DNA of 41,675 nt from Methylobacteriaceae bacterium (GCA_947444195.1 CANEZL010000040.1:1-41675), one strand, 5' to 3'; positions 32,230 through 40,285 are shown, counted from the stretch's first letter. The notes: generated from the letters alone by a model not told the origin. Translations and numbers: made by a program.

Positions 32230-32886
32230 GTGAACGGGGACGCGCCCGAGGACGACGCGCCGTCCGAGGCGGCCGAGAGCGCCGCCTTCGTCATGGCCCT
32301 GCGCGGGCGGGGCCTGCGCGACACCGGGCTGCTGCGGGCGCTGGAGCGGGTGCCGCGCGCCCGCTTCGCCCCGGCCGCGCACCGGAACCTCGCGCGCCGC
32401 GACATCGCCCTGCCGCTCCCCTGCGGCGCGGCCATGACCGCGCCGGGCACGGTGGCCGCGATGCTCGGCCTGCTGCGCGTGGGCCCGGGGCAGACGGTGC
32501 TGGAGATCGGCACCGGCTCCGGCTACGTCACGGCGCTGCTCGCCGATCTCGGCGCCGCGGTGACGAGCCTGGAGCGCTACGCGACCCTGGCCGCGGAGGC
32601 GCGGGCGCGGATCGGCGGGGACCTGCCCGTGCGCATCCTGCACGCGGACGGGCTCGCCCTGGCGGGGGAGGGCCTCTACGACCGCATCCTCGTCAACGGC
32701 GGCGTGTCCGCGCTCCAGCCCGGCTGGATCGCGGCCCTGCGCCCCGGGGGCCGCCTCGTCGCCGGGCTCACGGGCGGCGACGGAGGCTGCCGCCTGACCG
32801 CCTATCTGCGCGCCTCGGACGGCTGCGAGACCGGGCCGCCCGCCCGCCTCGCCGCCCTGGTGGCCGGGCGCGCCGCCGCCACCTGA
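32230..32886 (+). CDS. pcm: Protein-L-isoaspartate O-methyltransferase
   Basis: 218 residues from a GTG start. VPRARFAPAAHRNLARRDIA and LPCGAAMTAPGTVAAMLGLL are the substrate-binding portion; VLEIGTGSGYVTALLA (motif I, about residues 90-105) binds S-adenosylmethionine, and YDRILVNGGV follows. It methylates isoaspartyl residues so that damaged proteins can be repaired. The GTG at 32230, six bases after the surE stop, gives the usual length; an ATG at 32293 would cut into the fold. No clear Shine-Dalgarno, so coupling to surE is likely. A hairpin CCGGAT/ATCCGG follows the stop without a T-run. Confidence 0.92.
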   Translation: MNGDAPEDDAPSEAAESAAFVMALRGRGLRDTGLLRALERVPRARFAPAAHRNLARRDIALPLPCGAAMTAPGTVAAMLGLLRVGPGQTVLEIGTGSGYVTALLADLGAAVTSLERYATLAAEARARIGGDLPVRILHADGLALAGEGLYDRILVNGGVSALQPGWIAALRPGGRLVAGLTGGDGGCRLTAYLRASDGCETGPPARLAALVAGRAAAT

Positions 32887-33009
32887 TGCCGGATTCGAGC
32901 TCCGCATCCGGGCGAAACGCGGGCGGAACGTGGTTTACGAGAACGGTTGCTTAACCTGAATCCTGTTTGAATGAGCGCATCAAGTTGCGTGAAGCATACG
33001 GGTGCGTCG

Positions 33010-34593
33010 ATGCGGGGTCGCGGGACGAGTTTGAGGATGCGGGCGCTGTCGCGCGTCGCCCTCATCGGTATCATTGCCGGCGGCGCCGCCGCCTGCTCGT
33101 CGGACGCCTCGCGTCTCGGCGACCCCTTCAGCAACCCGTTCGCCTCGAACATGGCGAGCGAGCCCTCCGCCACCGGCAGCCTGCCCGACACGGATCTCGC
33201 GCCCGCGCCCGCCATCCGGACCGGCCGCATCCAGTCCGAGGCGCTCGGCACCCCGGCCATGCCGATCACCCCGCGCCAGGCGCCGGTGGCGGCGGCCAGC
33301 CCGGCGGCCCCGCCCGCCCGCGTCGCCTCCACGGGCGCGGCCGGCTGGAGCGGCAGCGGCGGCACCACCATTACCGTCTCGCAGAACGACAGCCTGAACC
33401 AGATGTCGACGCGCTTCGGCGTGCCCGGCTCGGCGATCCTCCAGGCCAACGGGCTGACCAGCGCGAGCCAGATCACCCCCGGCCGCCAGATCGTGATCCC
33501 GGTCTACAACGCCTCGGGCCTCAACCCCTCCGCCGGCGCGATGAGCGCGCGGTCGGTGCCGGCCGCCCCGAACGAGCGCCTGAAGGCCGCCGAGGCCAAG
33601 CGCCAGGACGAGGCCAAGCGCGAGGAGGCCAAGCGCGAGGAGGCCGCCAAGCGCCAGGAGGAAGCCAAGCGCGAGGAGGCCGCCCGCAAGGTCGCCGAGT
33701 CCAAGGCCGCCGAGTCCAAGCGCGAGAAGGAGGCCGAGGCCCGCAAGCTCGCCGAGAAGCAGGCCGAGGAGAAGGCCCGCAAGGAAGCCGCCCTGAAGGA
33801 GGCGGAGAAGAAGAAGCACGTGCGCCCGGGCCAGGTCGCCAAGGCGGAGACGAAGCCGGAGGTCAAGCCCGAGAAGGCCGCGCCGAAGGACGCGAAGGCC
33901 GACGCCAAGGCCGACGCCAAGGCGAAGGCTGAGGCGAAGGCCGAGGCCGAGGCCAAGCAGGCCAAGGCCGAGGCCGCCAAGGAGGCGGCCAAGAAGCTCG
34001 CCGAGGCCAAGGCCGCCAAGGCCAATGCCGAGAAGGCCGCGAGCGCGGAGAAGTCCGCCAAGGTCGCCGAGAAGACCACGGCCGAGAAGACCGCGGAGAA
34101 GCTCGCCGAGAAGAAGGCCGAGGCGAAGCCGGAGGCCAAGGTCGAGAAGGTCGCCGCCAAGGCGCCGGAGAAGGCCGAGCCCACCAATACCGGCTCGGTC
34201 GCCCCCGCGGCGCCCGCCGCCCCGGAGCAGAACTTCCGCTGGCCCGCCAAGGGCCGGGTGATCTCGGGCTACGGCTCCTCGGGCAACGAGGGCATCAACA
34301 TCGCGGTGCCCGAGGGCACGGCGGTGAAGGCGGCCGAGGACGGCACCGTGGCCTATGCGGGCTCCGACGTGAAGGGCTACGGCAAGCTCGTGCTGGTGCG
34401 GCACTCGAACGGCTACGTCTCGGCCTACGCCCATAACGGCGAGCTCGACGTGAAGCCCGGCGAGAAGGTGAAGCGCGGCCAGACCATCGCCAAGTCCGGC
34501 GCCTCGGGCAACGTGACCTCGCCGCAGCTGCACTTCGAGATCCGCAAGGGCGGCGCGCCCATCGACCCGATGACGCAGCTCGCCAGCAACTGA
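33010..34593 (+). CDS. nlpD: NlpD-like lipoprotein: LysM domain, long coiled coil, degenerate LytM (M23) domain
   Basis: About 527 residues. A lipoprotein-type signal ends IIAGGAAAC-SSD. A LysM domain (about 120-165: TITVSQNDSLNQMSTRFGVP) is followed by some 210 residues of Lys/Glu/Ala repeats (KREEAKREEA, ADAKADAKAKAEAKA), a TolA-like helix. The last 120 residues are M23/LytM, but the zinc ligands are mostly lost: NEGINIA replaces HxGxD, and QLHFEIR replaces HLHFE. This is the pattern of EnvC/NlpD amidase activators rather than active endopeptidases. Position after surE-pcm matches E. coli surE-pcm-nlpD. Starts at 32971 or 33037 are also possible; none has a good Shine-Dalgarno. Confidence 0.85.
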   Translation: MRGRGTSLRMRALSRVALIGIIAGGAAACSSDASRLGDPFSNPFASNMASEPSATGSLPDTDLAPAPAIRTGRIQSEALGTPAMPITPRQAPVAAASPAAPPARVASTGAAGWSGSGGTTITVSQNDSLNQMSTRFGVPGSAILQANGLTSASQITPGRQIVIPVYNASGLNPSAGAMSARSVPAAPNERLKAAEAKRQDEAKREEAKREEAAKRQEEAKREEAARKVAESKAAESKREKEAEARKLAEKQAEEKARKEAALKEAEKKKHVRPGQVAKAETKPEVKPEKAAPKDAKADAKADAKAKAEAKAEAEAKQAKAEAAKEAAKKLAEAKAAKANAEKAASAEKSAKVAEKTTAEKTAEKLAEKKAEAKPEAKVEKVAAKAPEKAEPTNTGSVAPAAPAAPEQNFRWPAKGRVISGYGSSGNEGINIAVPEGTAVKAAEDGTVAYAGSDVKGYGKLVLVRHSNGYVSAYAHNGELDVKPGEKVKRGQTIAKSGASGNVTSPQLHFEIRKGGAPIDPMTQLASN

Positions 34594-34622
34594 CCAGTTC
34601 ACGTTTACGCCTTGCTTGGAGG

Positions 34623-34655
34623 ACGGCGGCCCCCAGGGGCCGCCGTTCCCGTTTC
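34623..34655 (+). terminator. Intrinsic terminator after nlpD
   Basis: An 11-bp perfect stem ACGGCGGCCCC/GGGGCCGCCGT (34623-34633/34636-34646), followed by TCCCGTTTC, 30 bases past the stop codon. Confidence 0.65.
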
Positions 34656-34676
34656 AGGGGCCCACGGTCAGGCGAG

Positions 34677-34765
34677 GCGCCTCTCCTCCCCCCGGATCTC
34701 GGGCTTGCCCGAGATCCGCACCTTGCTTGCCCGGATCGGGCAGGCCCGATCCGGGTGGGGAGGGG
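34677..34765. repeat. Composite REP-type element, copy A'
   Basis: Nearly the same as 8161-8250: hairpin 1 is GGATCTCGGGC-TT-GCCCGAGATCC, spacer GCACCTTGCTT, hairpin 2 a perfect 12-bp stem (34730-34741/34744-34755) around AG. Flanking CTCCTCCCC and GGGGAGGGG can pair as an outer stem. It lies between convergent nlpD and the DUF815 gene. Confidence 0.85.
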
Positions 34766-34779
34766 ACAAGCTCCCTCGA

Positions 34780-35649
34780 TCAGCCGAGGCGCTGGCCCAG
34801 CCGGCCCGCCAGATCCTGGATGAACTGGAAGGCGGTGCGGCCGGAGCGCGAGCCCCGCGTCGTCGCCCATTCCAGGGCCTCGGCGCGCAGGCGCTCCGGC
34901 TCCACCGCGAGCCCGTGATGGTCGACATAGGCGCGGATCATCGCGAGATACTCGTCCTGGCTGCACTTGTGGAAGCCGAGCCAGAGGCCGAAGCGGTCGG
35001 AGAGGGAGACCTTCTCCTCCACCGCCTCGCCGGGATTGATCGCGGTGGAGCGCTCGTTCTCCACCATGTCGCGGGCGAGGAGATGCCGCCGGTTCGAGGT
35101 GGCGTAGAACAGGACGTTGGGGGGCCGCCCCTCGATGCCGCCGTCGAGCGCCGTCTTCAGGGACTTGTAGGAGGTGTCGTCCCCGTCGAAGGAGAGGTCG
35201 TCGCAGAACACGATCCAGCGGTGCGGGTCGGGCCGCAGGCGCGCCATCAGGTCGGGCAGGGCCTCGATGTCCTCGCGGTGGATCTCGACGAGCTTCATCG
35301 GCAGCGCACCCTCCGACCGCCCGGCGTTCACGGCGGCATGGACCGCCTTGACCAGGGAGGACTTGCCCATGCCCCGCGCCCCCCAGAGCAGGGCGTTGTT
35401 GGCGGGCAGCCCCCGGGCGAAGCGCGCGGTGTTCTCGGCCAGGATGTCGCGGGCGCGGTCGATGCCGGTGAGGAGGCCCATCTCCACGCGGGCCACCTCG
35501 GGCACCGGCAGGAGGCGCCGCTCGGGCCCCCAGAGGAAGGCGTCGGCCACCGTGAGGTCCTGCGCGGCCTGCGGCGGCGGGGCCGCGCGCTCCAGGGCCG
35601 CGGCGATGCGCTCCAGGAGCGGCAGCAGGGTGTCGAGGGTCGTGGTCAT
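34780..35649 (-). CDS. AAA-type ATP-binding protein, DUF815 family
   Basis: 289 residues. Walker A GARGMGKSS is at residues 90-98 and Walker B WIVFCDDLSF near 145-154; then KSLKTALDGGIEGRPPNVLF, YATSNRRHL and LSDRFGLWLGFHKCSQDEYL, all diagnostic of DUF815. The fold is AAA+ and cytosolic; the biological role is not established. The ATG sits in a region divergent from yajC. The gene is transcribed alone. Confidence 0.92.
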   Translation of the reverse strand: MTTTLDTLLPLLERIAAALERAAPPPQAAQDLTVADAFLWGPERRLLPVPEVARVEMGLLTGIDRARDILAENTARFARGLPANNALLWGARGMGKSSLVKAVHAAVNAGRSEGALPMKLVEIHREDIEALPDLMARLRPDPHRWIVFCDDLSFDGDDTSYKSLKTALDGGIEGRPPNVLFYATSNRRHLLARDMVENERSTAINPGEAVEEKVSLSDRFGLWLGFHKCSQDEYLAMIRAYVDHHGLAVEPERLRAEALEWATTRGSRSGRTAFQFIQDLAGRLGQRLG

Positions 35650-35770
35650 GGGGCGTCCGCCGGTGTCGCATCCGTCGGCGGGCGCTTACACCCGGAAGGG
35701 CTCGCGGATCCAGGGCAGGGCAGGGGATAGGACAGGGGGCGGGGCAGGGGACAGGGACCCCACGCCACCG

Positions 35771-35798
35771 TTGCTTTCGGGTCGTCCCTGGCTATAGT
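35771..35798 (+). promoter_or_regulatory. Putative sigma-70 promoter of yajC-secD-secF
   Basis: TTGCTT (35771-35776) and TATAGT (35793-35798) are 16 bases apart, ahead of a leader of about 65 bases. Confidence 0.5.
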
Positions 35799-35818
35799 CC
35801 GCGCGCTTTTCGTGAGGA

Positions 35819-35858
35819 CCGGCGACGCGAGCTTGCGCGCGCCGGCCTTCGTATTTTT
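35819..35858 (+). promoter_or_regulatory. Hairpin plus T-run in the yajC leader
   Basis: CCGGCG-(A)-CGCG / CGCG-CGCCGG forms a 10-bp stem (35819-35829/35836-35845) with loop AGCTTG. CCTTCGTATTTTT follows and leads straight into the yajC ribosome site. It could be a weak attenuator or simply leader structure. Confidence 0.4.
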
Positions 35859-35870
35859 GAGGAGACGCGC

Positions 35871-36203
35871 TTGATCACCCCCGCCTTCGCGCAAGGGGCC
35901 GCCCCGGCCGGCGGTGCGGACATCGCCTTGCAGGTGGTGCCGTTCGTCCTGATCTTCGTGATCATGTATTTCCTGATCCTGAGACCCCAGCAGAGGCGGG
36001 TCAAGGAGCATCAGGCCCTGGTCAAGAACGTGCGCCGCGACGACACCATCGTCACCACGGGCGGCCTCGTCGGCCGCGTGACCAAGGTTCAGGACGACGC
36101 CGCCGAGATCGAGGTCGAGATCGCGCCGAACGTGCGGGTGCGGGTGGTGCGCACCATGATCTCGGAGGTCCGCGTGAAGGGCGGCCCGGTCAAGGCCGCC
36201 TGA
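35871..36203 (+). CDS. yajC: Preprotein translocase subunit YajC
   Basis: 110 residues. One transmembrane segment (about 20-39, LQVVPFVLIFVIMYFLILRP) is followed by QQRRVKEHQALVKNVRRDD and TIVTTGGLVGRVTKV, the YajC core. It is an accessory inner-membrane part of the Sec holotranslocon with SecDF. The start is TTG: GAGGAG lies seven bases before it and no ATG or GTG fits the family N-terminus. It lies 72 bases before secD. Confidence 0.95.
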   Translation: MITPAFAQGAAPAGGADIALQVVPFVLIFVIMYFLILRPQQRRVKEHQALVKNVRRDDTIVTTGGLVGRVTKVQDDAAEIEVEIAPNVRVRVVRTMISEVRVKGGPVKAA

Positions 36204-36275
36204 CCCTCAGTGACGCCTGAAGAGGGCCGCCTCGGCTTCCCGAGGGGCCTGCCAGAACCGTAGAGACGACGGCGG

Positions 36276-37883
36276 ATGTTGCGCTTTTCCCGGACGAAGA
36301 TCATCGCGACGCTCGCCGTCATCCTCGTCGGCCTGAGCCTGGCCGTGCCGAGCTTCTTCCCGGCCGAGAGCCGGAAGGCGTTCATGGCCGCCCTGCCGGG
36401 CTGGTTCCCCACCTGGATCGTGCCCAGCCGCGCCATCGTGCTCGGCCTCGATCTCCAGGGCGGCTCGCAGCTCCTGCTCGAGGTCGACCAGAACGAGCTC
36501 GTGGCCTCGCAGGCCAAGGGCCTGCGCGACGACGTGCGCCGCATCCTGCAGCAGGAGGCCGTGCGGGCCGATGGCGGCATCGGCCTCCAGCCCCGCGGCG
36601 TCCAGGTCCGCATCGCGGATGCGGCGGCCCGCGCCAAGGTGATGCCGAAGCTGCGCGAGCTCGCCCAGCCCATCTCCAACGCCCTCGTCGGCCAGACCGG
36701 CGCGCGCACCCTCGACATCGCCGAGCAGCCCGACGGCCTGATCCGCCTCACGCTGACCGATGCCGGCATCACCGACCGCACCCGCCGCGCGGTGAGCCAG
36801 GGCATCGAGGTCATCCGCCGCCGCCTCGACTCGACGGGCACCACCGAGCCGTCGATCCAGCAGCAGGGCGCCGACCGCATCCTGATCCAGGTGCCGGGCG
36901 AGCAGAACCCGGAGCGCCTGGAGGCGCTCCTGGGCAAGACCGCCAAGCTCGAGTTCCGCATGCTGTCCGACTCGGCCAGCGGCGACGTCGACATGCTGCC
37001 GTCGCGCGACGAGAAGGGCGCCAGGGTGCCCGTGGAGCGGCGCATCATGGCCGATGGCGGCGACCTCACGGACGCGCAGCCCTCCTTCGACCAGCAGACC
37101 CGCGAGCCGATGGTGAGCTTCAAGTTCAACCTGAAGGGCGCGCAGCGCTTCGGGCAGGCCACCTCGGAGAATGTCGGCCGCCGCATGGCGATCGTCCTCG
37201 ACAACGAGGTGATCTCGGCCCCCGTGATCCGCACCGCCATCACCGGCGGCTCGGGCCAGATCACCGGCAATTTCAGCGTGCAGCAGGCCAACGACCTCTC
37301 GGTCCTGCTGCGCGCCGGCGCGCTTCCCGCGAAGTTCACCGTGGTGGAGCGCCGCGTCGTCGGCCCGGGGCTCGGCAACGACTCGATCGAGGCCGGCAAG
37401 AAGGCGACCATCGTGGCCGCGGTCCTCGTCGTGATCTTCATGTTCGCGACCTACGGGACCTTCGGCTTCATCGCCAACATCGCCCTCATCGTCCATGTGG
37501 GCCTCATCCTCGGCCTGATGTCGGTGCTGGAGGCGACGATGACGCTGCCCGGCATCGCCGGCATCGTGCTCACCATCGGCACCGCGGTCGATTCGAACGT
37601 GCTGATCTACGAGCGCATGCGCGAGGAAGCCCGCGCCGGGCGCTCGCTGATCTCGGCGCTCCAGGCCGGCTTCGACCGGGCGTTCGCCACCATCATCGAC
37701 TCGAACTCGACCATGGCGATCGCCGCCCTGATCCTGTTCTTCCTGGGCTCCGGCCCGGTGAAGGGCTTCGCGGTGGTGTTCATCCTCGGCATCCTCACCA
37801 CCGTCATCACGGCGGTGACCCTGACCCGGATGATGATCGCGCTCTGGTACAACATCTTCCGGCCCAAGGCCTTGCCCTTCTGA
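36276..37883 (+). CDS. secD: Protein translocase subunit SecD
   Basis: 535 residues. The first transmembrane helix (about 8-26) is followed by a large periplasmic region with GLDLQGGSQLLLEVD and RRRLDSTGTTEPSIQQQGAD. Five C-terminal helices carry IVLTIGTAVDSNVLIYERMR (with the conserved Asp in TM4) and the end FRPKALPF. SecD uses the proton gradient to help pull proteins through SecYEG. It stands between yajC and secF as expected. Confidence 0.97.
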   Translation: MLRFSRTKIIATLAVILVGLSLAVPSFFPAESRKAFMAALPGWFPTWIVPSRAIVLGLDLQGGSQLLLEVDQNELVASQAKGLRDDVRRILQQEAVRADGGIGLQPRGVQVRIADAAARAKVMPKLRELAQPISNALVGQTGARTLDIAEQPDGLIRLTLTDAGITDRTRRAVSQGIEVIRRRLDSTGTTEPSIQQQGADRILIQVPGEQNPERLEALLGKTAKLEFRMLSDSASGDVDMLPSRDEKGARVPVERRIMADGGDLTDAQPSFDQQTREPMVSFKFNLKGAQRFGQATSENVGRRMAIVLDNEVISAPVIRTAITGGSGQITGNFSVQQANDLSVLLRAGALPAKFTVVERRVVGPGLGNDSIEAGKKATIVAAVLVVIFMFATYGTFGFIANIALIVHVGLILGLMSVLEATMTLPGIAGIVLTIGTAVDSNVLIYERMREEARAGRSLISALQAGFDRAFATIIDSNSTMAIAALILFFLGSGPVKGFAVVFILGILTTVITAVTLTRMMIALWYNIFRPKALPF

Positions 37884-37936
37884 GCCCGCAACAACTGGGG
37901 AGTCCGCGAGAAGCCTTCCCGAGCACGAGACCGATC

Positions 37937-38881
37937 ATGCGCCTGCTCCGCCTCTGGCCCGACGAGTCGCACTTCGACTTCATGCGCTTCCGGCGCTTCA
38001 CCTTTCCGCTCTCGGCGCTGCTGTCGGTGGCGACCGTGGTGCTGTTCCTGACGATCGGGCTGAACTTCGGCATCGACTTCAAGGGCGGCACCCTGGTCGA
38101 GTTGCAGGCGAAGTCCGGCAAGGCGGACGTGGCGGCGGTGCGCCACACGGCCAACAGCTTCGGCTTCGGCGAGTCGGAGGTGCAGGAGCTCGGCGGCGAG
38201 GGCCAGATCCTCGTGCGCTTCCCCCTCCAGGCCGGCGAGCAGGGCCAGACCGCGGTGATGAACAAGGCGCACGCCGCCTTCGACGCCGATTACGAGTTCC
38301 GCCGCACGGAGACGGTGGGCCCGCGCGTCTCGGGCGAACTCGTCCAGTCCGGCACGCTGGGCGTCGTGCTCTCGGTCGTGGCGGTGCTGCTCTATCTCTG
38401 GTTCCGCTTCGAGCGGGAGCTCGCCCTCGGCGCCATCGTCGGCACCCTCCACGACATCGTGCTCACGGTGGGCATCTTCATCATCAGCCGGATCGAGTTC
38501 AACATGACCTCGATCGCGGCGATCCTCACCATCGTCGGCTACTCCCTGAACGAGACGGTGGTGGTGTTCGACCGGACCCGCGAGCTGATGCGCCGCTACA
38601 AGACCATCCCCACCGTCGAACTGCTCAACCTGTCGATCAACTCGACCATGTCGCGCACGGTGATGACCTCGATCTCCACCGCGCTCTCCCTGCTGGCGCT
38701 GGTGCTGTTCGGCGGCGAGGCGATCAAGGGCTTCGCGGTGGTGATGCTCTGCGGCGTCGTAATCTGCACCTACTCGGCGATCTTCGTCTCGACGCCGGTG
38801 CTGATCTATCTCGGCCTGATGCTCTCGGGCGTGAAGCGCGCCACCGAAGGGCGCGGCGGCGTGCCCCAGGCGGCGGAGTAG
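37937..38881 (+). CDS. secF: Protein translocase subunit SecF
   Basis: 314 residues. LTIGLNFGIDFKGGTLVELQ, FRRTETVGPRVSGELVQSG, the membrane core IVGYSLNETVVVFDRTREL and MSRTVMTSISTALSLLALVL are standard SecF motifs; six transmembrane helices. Works with SecD and YajC. It lies 53 bases after secD, and the next gene starts six bases past its stop. Confidence 0.97.
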   Translation: MRLLRLWPDESHFDFMRFRRFTFPLSALLSVATVVLFLTIGLNFGIDFKGGTLVELQAKSGKADVAAVRHTANSFGFGESEVQELGGEGQILVRFPLQAGEQGQTAVMNKAHAAFDADYEFRRTETVGPRVSGELVQSGTLGVVLSVVAVLLYLWFRFERELALGAIVGTLHDIVLTVGIFIISRIEFNMTSIAAILTIVGYSLNETVVVFDRTRELMRRYKTIPTVELLNLSINSTMSRTVMTSISTALSLLALVLFGGEAIKGFAVVMLCGVVICTYSAIFVSTPVLIYLGLMLSGVKRATEGRGGVPQAAE

Positions 38882-38887
38882 CCGCGG

Positions 38888-39271
38888 GTGGCGGCGCGGT
38901 TCGAGGACGGCTTCCTGCCGGGTCGCTGGCCGATCGACGCCTACGGCAACGGCGGCTTCCGCTTCGGCGACATGTCGCATCGCGGCTCGATCCTGGTCCT
39001 GCCCTCGGGGATCCGCGCCTGGGACGTCACCGAGCCCGGCGCCATCGACCGCGCGGCCCTGCGCCCGGTCCAGGCGGAGGCGGGGAGCATCGAGCTCCTC
39101 CTCGTCGGCACCGGCGCCGAGATCGCGGCCCTGCCGCCGACGCTCCGCGCCTGGCTGAAGGACATGGGCGTCGGCCTCGACACCATGCAGACGGGGGCGG
39201 CCGCGCGCACCTACAACATCCTCGTGGGCGAGAACCGCAAGGTCGCCGCCGCCCTGGTGGCGGTGCCATGA
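38888..39271 (+). CDS. Mth938-like (NDUFAF3/DUF498) domain protein
   Basis: 127 residues from a GTG start. IDAYGNGGFRFGDMSHRGSI, WDVTEPGAID, IELLLVGTGAEIAALPPTLR and VGLDTMQTGAAARTYNILVG follow the Mth938/NDUFAF3 family throughout its length. The human relative is a mitochondrial complex I assembly factor; the bacterial role is not settled. It begins six bases after secF and precedes an NDUFAF6-like gene, supporting a role in respiratory-membrane assembly. Confidence 0.9.
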   Translation: MAARFEDGFLPGRWPIDAYGNGGFRFGDMSHRGSILVLPSGIRAWDVTEPGAIDRAALRPVQAEAGSIELLLVGTGAEIAALPPTLRAWLKDMGVGLDTMQTGAAARTYNILVGENRKVAAALVAVP

Positions 39272-39299
39272 CGGGCGCTGCCATGACGGGTGGGACACC

Positions 39300-40184
39300 A
39301 TGACGGAGGAGGTGCGCGCGGGCGTGTCGGGCGCGGGCGGCAGCCTCGATTTCGCCCACCGGCACTGCGAGGGGCTGGTGCGCGCGGGCGATCCCGACCG
39401 CTATTTCGCCACCCTGTTCGCGCCGGCGGCGGCCCGGCCCCACCTCTTCGCCCTCTACGCCTTCAGCCTCACCATCGCGCGGGTGCGCGAGGCCGCCTCG
39501 AACCCGATGGCCGGGGAGATCCGCCTGCAATGGTGGCGCGACGCGCTGCAAGGCGAGGCGCGCGGCGACGTGCGGGCCAACCCCGTGGCCGCCGCCCTGG
39601 AGGACGCGATCGTCACCCGGCGCCTCGGGCGCCAGCCCTTCGTCGACCTGATCGATGCCCGGGTCTTCGACCTCTACGACGATCCGATGCCGCGGCTGAA
39701 CGACCTCGAAGGCTATTGCGGCGAGACCGCCTCCAGCCTGTTCCGGCTGGCGAGCCTGGTGCTCGCGGAGGGTGCCGAGCCCGGCGGCGCGGCGGCGGCC
39801 GGCCATGCGGGCGTCGCCTACGGGATCACCGGCCTCCTGCGCGCGCTGCCCTGGCACGCCCGCTCGGGCCAGGTCTACCTGCCCGGCGACGTCCTGCGCA
39901 CGCACGGCGTCACCCGCGAGGACATCGTCACCGGGCGCGGCGGCCCCGGACTCGTGGGCGCCTGCGCGGACCTGCGCGCCGTCGCCCGCCGCCATCTCAA
40001 GGCCTATCGCGGGGCCCGGCACGCGATCCTGCCGGCCGCCCGGCCCGCCTTCCTGCCCCTGGCGCTGAGCGAGGACTACCTCGACCGGATGGAGCAGGGC
40101 ACCCACGACCCGCTCAACAGCGCCGTGGAGATCCCGCGCTGGCGCCGGCTCTGGCGCCTCTGGCGGGCGGCGCGGGCCGGCTAG
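39300..40184 (+). CDS. Squalene/phytoene synthase-like protein, NDUFAF6 type
   Basis: 294 residues with the all-helical isoprenoid synthase fold (LFALYAFSLTIARVREAASN; MAGEIRLQWWRDALQG; YCGETASSLFRLASL; VYLPGDVLRTHGVTREDI). The first aspartate motif of real synthases (a DDxxD-type pattern after the LYAF segment) is replaced by TIARVREA, so the metal-binding site is damaged and prenyl condensation is unlikely. NDUFAF6, a complex I assembly factor, is in the same family; the adjacent NDUFAF3-like gene fits. The TAG stop comes from the RIME-like element. Confidence 0.87.
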   Translation: MTEEVRAGVSGAGGSLDFAHRHCEGLVRAGDPDRYFATLFAPAAARPHLFALYAFSLTIARVREAASNPMAGEIRLQWWRDALQGEARGDVRANPVAAALEDAIVTRRLGRQPFVDLIDARVFDLYDDPMPRLNDLEGYCGETASSLFRLASLVLAEGAEPGGAAAAGHAGVAYGITGLLRALPWHARSGQVYLPGDVLRTHGVTREDIVTGRGGPGLVGACADLRAVARRHLKAYRGARHAILPAARPAFLPLALSEDYLDRMEQGTHDPLNSAVEIPRWRRLWRLWRAARAG

Positions 40185-40285
40185 AGCACGATGCGGAAAA
40201 GTGGAATCCGGTTTTCCGCAATCATCGTGCGACCACAGAGAGATGGAGCATGCTGCTGTTTCCGTGAAAAAGCAGCATGCTCTAG
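40181..40285. repeat. RIME-like 105-bp palindromic element, copy 2
   Basis: CTAG to CTAG, in inverse orientation to 26353-26457 and differing at about six positions outside hairpin 1. Its 15-base loop (40257-40271) reads the same way on the plus strand as copy 1's loop, although the rest of the element is inverted. It supplies the stop of the 39300 gene and its last CTAG abuts the insertion sequence. Confidence 0.88.

Noticed and set aside
32945..32970. CtrA half-site TTAACC before nlpD
   Set aside because: The second half (TTAA after seven bases) is absent.
32980..34602. A 540-codon minus-strand frame opposite nlpD
   Set aside because: Its Leu/Gly/Arg repeats are the mirror of the Lys/Glu/Ala repeats of nlpD.
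39300..40184. Carotenoid or hopanoid pathway synthase
   Set aside because: The first aspartate-rich motif is missing and the neighbours are SecDF and an NDUFAF3-like gene, not isoprenoid genes.
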